Below are positions 14,045-16,787 of a DNA stretch of 16,787 bases, piece by piece. A model generated the notes under the pieces. That model saw only the letters and a program-made list of their open reading frames with translations. It ran no database searches and was not told the DNA's origin. Position 1 is the first letter of the stretch. Each line of letters opens with the position of its first letter. Made by a program: the position numbers and the translations under genes. The DNA comes from Chloroflexota bacterium (GTDB lineage Bacteria > Chloroflexota > Anaerolineae > Anaerolineales > VGOW01), in assembly GCA_016215145.1 (NCBI GenBank), contig JACRLA010000208.1, positions 1-16,787 of the forward strand, in the 5' to 3' direction.

Positions 14045-15341
14045 TATGTGGATAAATCAAGGCGATCACCACATCGTTAACATTCGTCCCCGTCGCGCCC
14101 GTCTCAATTAATTGATCAACGGCTTTGAAGAACGTGTGCGAATCATTGTTCTCAAGTGAGATGTTGGGATCGATCTTTTTTTGAACGGCGGTCGCCATCG
14201 TCTCACTTGTAGCGAATGCCCCGGCGGATGCCGTCATGCCATCCACCCCATCCGTCCCGAAGCTTGCCACTAAAATTTTCTCTTTCTCCCAACCCTTCAT
14301 CTCAATCGCCGCGCTCAACACAAACTCCTGCTTGCGCCCTCCGATTCCATTTCCCTTCACTGTCACTGTCGCCTCACCGCCGTAGATCAACGCCCTTTCC
14401 TTTATTTCCCCTATTTCCTTTATCTCCCTTATCACCTCCCTTGCACATTCCCTCGCCTCTCCCTCAATCACCCTCTCACTCACCACCGCCTCAAACCCCA
14501 ACTCCCTTGCCGCCCGCGCCGCCGCCTCTCGTGCTAACTGATTCGTCCCGACGAGTCGATTCTCCACGCGCGCAAAAACTTTGTCATTCGGCTTCAACGT
14601 CTCGTGTAACATCGCCTCAAATTTTTTCGGCGCGTTTCGCTTTCTCAAAATTTCTTTTGCCTCCTCCACCGTCGTCGAATCTCCCACCGTCGGACCCGAA
14701 GCGATCACGTCCAACGGATCGCCGATCACATCAGAGAGTATCAGCGCGATCACTTTTGCTGGATACGCCATCTTCGCCAACCCGCCGCCCTTGATGCGTG
14801 AGAGATGCTTCCGCACGCAATTAAATTCTTGAATCGGTGCGCCGCTCTTCAACATAAGCTCCGTCAATTCGCGCAGATCATCTAACGTCATCCTCTCTCC
14901 TGGCAACTCCATCAACGCCGACCCGCCGCCGCTGATCACGGCGATCACCACATCATCTTCGCGCGTGTCCTTCAACAATTCGGCAATCGCTTTGCCCGCT
15001 TCAATGCTTCCTTCGGTTGGTTTGGGGTGACCGCCTATCACGAAGAAGACTTCCGAAGTTTTTAAAACTTCGGAAGTCTGCACCGCAGAGACGCTCCGCC
15101 GGAGCGTCTCTACACTAGACACACTCACCACCCCACCCTCAAACTTCTCCCCCACAATCTCCATCACCGCCTCACCCATCGCCAGGCCCGCCTTGCCCGC
15201 GCCGACGATGAAGACTCGTTTCGCCTCACGCACATCTTCGCGCGACAAAAATTTTTTCACCGCTCGCGACGGGTCAGCCGCCTCAAGCGCGGCTTTGATA
15301 ATGGTGTTGAGATGGGAGCGATGATCTTGGTAGAGGGGCAT
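14037..15341 (-). CDS. Glycerate 2-kinase (GckA/TtuD type, DUF4147 plus MOFRL)
   Basis: 434 residues. It phosphorylates D-glycerate to 2-phosphoglycerate with ATP in the cytoplasm, feeding lower glycolysis. The N-terminal domain shows VFIVGAGKAGLAMGEAV (43-59), FFVIGGHPKPTEGS, VISGGGSALMELP, RKHLSRIKGGGLA and LSDVIGDPLDVIASGPTVGD; the C-terminal MOFRL domain shows YGGEATVTVKG, GGRKQEFVLSAA, FGTDGVDGMTASAGA and NVNDV near the end. It heads the TRAP operon, suggesting that the transporter imports glycerate or a precursor. Oddities: between GGVVSV and FFVIGGHP the loop is about ten residues longer than in typical family members and is encoded by two adjacent palindromes; a second stretch (REIKEIGEIKER) is four 9-nt tandem units; and the stop codon lies in a palindromic element. 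The start lacks a strong ribosome binding site. Confidence 0.93.
   Translation of the reverse strand: MPLYQDHRSHLNTIIKAALEAADPSRAVKKFLSREDVREAKRVFIVGAGKAGLAMGEAVMEIVGEKFEGGVVSVSSVETLRRSVSAVQTSEVLKTSEVFFVIGGHPKPTEGSIEAGKAIAELLKDTREDDVVIAVISGGGSALMELPGERMTLDDLRELTELMLKSGAPIQEFNCVRKHLSRIKGGGLAKMAYPAKVIALILSDVIGDPLDVIASGPTVGDSTTVEEAKEILRKRNAPKKFEAMLHETLKPNDKVFARVENRLVGTNQLAREAAARAARELGFEAVVSERVIEGEARECAREVIREIKEIGEIKERALIYGGEATVTVKGNGIGGRKQEFVLSAAIEMKGWEKEKILVASFGTDGVDGMTASAGAFATSETMATAVQKKIDPNISLENNDSHTFFKAVDQLIETGATGTNVNDVVIALIYPHKT
14394..14429 (-). repeat. Four 9-nt tandem units inside the kinase gene
   Basis: On the coding strand the units are AGGGAGATA, AAGGAAATA, GGGGAAATA, AAGGAAAGG, giving REI-KEI-GEI-KER in frame ahead of ALIYGGEATV. 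The same unit recurs just before the DUF1850 start (12833-12847). It lengthens or replaces a helix before the conserved GGE motif. Confidence 0.55.
15047..15079. repeat. 33-nt palindromic element A5, in frame inside glycerate kinase
   Basis: Arms AGACTTCCGAAGTTT and AAACTTCGGAAGTCT, loop TTA. On the minus strand it encodes the TSEVLKTSEV part of residues 88-99 (Q88 to F99), immediately before the conserved FFVIGGHP strand. Since 33 is a multiple of three, the frame is kept. The double TSEV comes from the self-similar arms. Confidence 0.9.
15085..15113. repeat. GTAG-ended palindrome in frame inside glycerate kinase
   Basis: AGAGACGCTCCG and CGGAGCGTCTCT are perfect 12-nt arms around one base (15087-15111). 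On the minus strand the ends extend to GTAG and, less perfectly, CTGC, which resembles the 27-nt GTAG family elsewhere in the window. It encodes VETLRRSVS upstream of the TSEV repeat, so two palindromes lie 5 nt apart in one surface loop. Confidence 0.75.
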
Positions 15342-15377
15342 GAGATGATTCTAAAGCGTATTTCGTTTTGTGCCTCT

Positions 15378-15404
15378 GTAGCGCAAATTGCCAATTTGCG
15401 CCAC
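15378..15404. repeat. 27-nt GTAG palindrome (intergenic)
   Basis: GTAGCGCAAATTG and CAATTTGCGCCAC flank one central base, with one mismatch at the third pair. It has the same length and GTAG start as the two in-frame copies in the zinc-ribbon gene, but with a different core. Confidence 0.7.
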
Positions 15405-15483
15405 GGGAGTCGCACACGCGCTCACGGTTGAAGTTCATAACAAAGTTCGTTAGCGGATTAGAGTGCCAAAATCACTAACATCT

Positions 15484-15528
15484 CCCCTCTCCCGAAAATG
15501 CCTTTGGTTTTTATTTTCGGGAGAGGGG
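15484..15528. repeat. Long perfect hairpin in divergent intergenic region
   Basis: CCCCTCTCCCGAAAAT and ATTTTCGGGAGAGGGG are perfect 16-nt arms around a 13-nt loop. GGGGGTGAGGG follows shortly after. This style of C/T-rich palindrome is known in intergenic DNA of many bacteria. It lies about 60 nt before the NB-ARC start, within the expected leader. Confidence 0.75.
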
Positions 15529-15590
15529 TCGGGGGTGAGGGACATTCGCATCATTCTCTCTTTCATGATTAAATAGGCGTGGAGGGAAGT

Positions 15591-16787
15591 ATGAGCGACA
15601 ACCAAAGCGGCGGCGTCAACATCAGTGACGGCAACACCTTTAACACAGGCAACATCGCGGGGCGCGATCTCACCATCACGCAATCTGCCCCCACGCCCAT
15701 CGCCTACTCTCTCCATCAACTCCCCTCACCCGAAGCCGACTTCGTCGGTCGCCAAAAAGAATTAGACGATCTGCTCAGGCAAGCAAACGAAAAAGGCGCG
15801 CACATCTCTGGCTTGCGCGGGCAGGGCGGCGTGGGCAAGACCGCGCTGGCTGTCGTCTTCGCTCACGCCATTCGTGATCAATATCCTGAGGCGCAACTGT
15901 TTATTGACCTCAGAGGCGCGGGCGATCAACCGATCACGCCGCGCGAGGCGCTAGAAAAATTTTTGCGCGCCTTCTACCCGCCCGACATAAAATTCCCCGA
16001 CGACGAAGTTACGTTGCACAATGCCTATCTCTCGATCTTGCACGACAAACGCGCCATCGTGCTGTTAGACAACGCCAAAGATTCGGCGCAGATTAAACTG
16101 CTCGTCCCGCCGTCGTCGTGCTTCTTGCTCGTCACCTCGCGTTTTCATTTTGCCCTCCCCGGTTTGCATCCGATCAACCTTGAGATTCTTTCGGAGAAAG
16201 ATTCGATAGAGCTGTTAGAAAAAATTTGTCCGCGCTTGCGGGAGAAGAAACCCGTTTTCTTGGAGAAAACGGGTTTCTCCGAGGTAGAAATTGCAAATCT
16301 CTGCGGCTACCTGCCTCTTGCCCTGCGCGCCGCCGCCAGTTTGCTCGAAGTCAATCAAGACCTTGACCCCGCCCATTACGTTGCTCAACTGCGCGATGAA
16401 CGCACCCGCTTGGAAAAGTTTGGCACGGAGGGCGTAGACATTAGCGTGGAAGCCTCGCTCAACTTGAGCTACGCTCCGCTTGACGACGAAACAAAACGAG
16501 TCTTCCGCTCCCTCTCCGTCTTTCCCGCCGACTTTGAGTCGAGTGCCGAAGAAATTATTTGCGACGACGTTGAACACCAACACTTAAGCGACTTGATGAG
16601 GCGCAGTTTGGTGATTTACGAAGACGACACCAAACGTTATCGCCTGCACGACCTCGCCCGCCTCTTTGCCGACTCGCGCACGAGCGACGAGGAAAGATTC
16701 AACATGCAGTTGAAACATGCAACGCATTACAAAAATGTTTTGGGCGCGGCAGATGATCTCTATCTCAAGGGCGGCGACTCGATCCAA
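15591..16787 (+). CDS. NB-ARC STAND NTPase, 3' end outside window
   Basis: 399 codons are visible with no stop. The ATG at 15591 has GGAGGG 4 nt upstream. The N-terminus has a short Gly/Asn motif, GGVNISDGNTF then GNIAGRD, a lead-in I know from many STAND ATPases of Chloroflexota and cyanobacteria. Then come FVGR (51-54), Walker A GQGGVGKTAL (K83), Walker B IVLLD (D160), LVTSR (180-184), the GLPL-type CGYLPLAL (238-245), a winged-helix segment LSYAPLDDETKRVFRSLSVFP, and the MHD-type LHDL (H353). The remaining part, probably TPR or WD40 repeats, lies beyond the edge. STAND ATPases are oligomerising sensors, many in antiphage defence or regulation; no effector domain is seen yet. A 33-nt palindrome adds KKPVFLEKTGF (219-229) between CPRLRE and the GLPL helix. 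Confidence 0.9.
   Translation, partial: MSDNQSGGVNISDGNTFNTGNIAGRDLTITQSAPTPIAYSLHQLPSPEADFVGRQKELDDLLRQANEKGAHISGLRGQGGVGKTALAVVFAHAIRDQYPEAQLFIDLRGAGDQPITPREALEKFLRAFYPPDIKFPDDEVTLHNAYLSILHDKRAIVLLDNAKDSAQIKLLVPPSSCFLLVTSRFHFALPGLHPINLEILSEKDSIELLEKICPRLREKKPVFLEKTGFSEVEIANLCGYLPLALRAAASLLEVNQDLDPAHYVAQLRDERTRLEKFGTEGVDISVEASLNLSYAPLDDETKRVFRSLSVFPADFESSAEEIICDDVEHQHLSDLMRRSLVIYEDDTKRYRLHDLARLFADSRTSDEERFNMQLKHATHYKNVLGAADDLYLKGGDSIQ
16246..16278. repeat. 33-nt palindromic element A6, in frame inside the NB-ARC gene
   Basis: Arms AGAAACCCGTTTTCT and AGAAAACGGGTTTCT, loop TGG. It encodes KKPVFLEKTGF in frame (residues 219-229) within a loop that is variable in the family. It is the sister of the intergenic element at 12848-12880, with one compensated base-pair change. 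Confidence 0.9.

Larger units (their letters stand above)
15342..15590. other. Divergent intergenic region, kinase operon versus NB-ARC gene
   Basis: These 249 nt should hold both divergent promoters. I see the 27-nt palindrome, the 16-bp hairpin and a good ribosome binding site (GGAGGG, 15581-15586) for the NB-ARC gene, but no convincing -35/-10 pair and no small gene or RNA. Confidence 0.6.

Noticed and set aside
15047..15113. Kinase as a pseudogene broken by repeats
   Set aside because: The frame stays open through both palindromes and every conserved motif before and after them is present.
4592..16278. CRISPR array reading of the repeated palindromes
   Set aside because: The copies are kilobases apart, differ in core sequence and lie partly within genes; no regular spacers or cas genes are seen.
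1..16787. tRNA, rRNA or other structured RNA genes
   Set aside because: I saw no tRNA-like ends or conserved rRNA segments; the hairpins found are explained by repeats or terminators.

Overview
The window looks like a chromosomal segment of a Chloroflexota bacterium, probably Anaerolineae. I infer this from protein style, not from a marker gene. The evidence is a DUF6754-type membrane protein, a zinc-ribbon protein packed with D-W-L motifs, a MutL-family ATPase without mutase genes, Thr/Pro-rich surface linkers, an LPETG-type C-terminal sorting signal (which fits a single-membrane cell wall) and many short palindromic intergenic repeats. Base composition is moderately GC-rich except for one AT-richer gene (7308-8081).

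Region 1 (1-10193, plus strand) is a run of co-directed genes. In order they are a left-truncated DUF6754-like membrane protein; a six-helix membrane protein; a 1063-residue zinc-ribbon/D-W-L-repeat/Rossmann-like membrane protein; another multi-helix membrane protein; a MutL-family ASKHA ATPase; a DUF3800 protein that looks like a later insertion; a soluble barrel-sandwich-like protein; and an LPETG-tailed Thr/Pro-rich surface protein. The first three are tightly coupled (4-nt overlap, then a 1-nt gap). I read the locus as an uncharacterised membrane-associated complex whose cytoplasmic ATPase is the MutL-like protein.

Region 2 (10246-15341, minus strand) reads in transcription order: glycerate 2-kinase, TAXI-type TRAP substrate-binding lipoprotein, DUF1850 protein, fused 4TM/12TM TRAP permease. 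It is a complete solute uptake system with a sugar-acid kinase in front, so the likely substrate is a carboxylate that feeds glycerate to 2-phosphoglycerate. A strong hairpin terminator at 10197-10238 separates regions 1 and 2, which converge there.

Region 3 (15342-16787) is a divergent intergenic region with two palindromes, followed by an NB-ARC STAND NTPase cut off by the right edge.

The most unusual signal crosses all regions. Six copies of a 33-nt element share one strict architecture: two 15-nt perfect inverted arms around a 3-nt loop, each arm itself nearly self-complementary and running from AGA/AAA to TCT/TTT. They lie at 4592, 9319, 12848, 14012, 15047 and 16246. Two sit in frame inside conserved enzymes (the kinase and the NB-ARC ATPase), each adding about 11 residues. 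One supplies the kinase stop codon, and the others are intergenic. Related copies differ only by paired, compensating changes in the stems. A second family of 27-nt palindromes starting GTAG has two in-frame copies in the D-W-L protein and one intergenic copy. Together these look like miniature palindromic elements that tolerate coding insertion, comparable in concept to the Rickettsia palindromic elements but much shorter.
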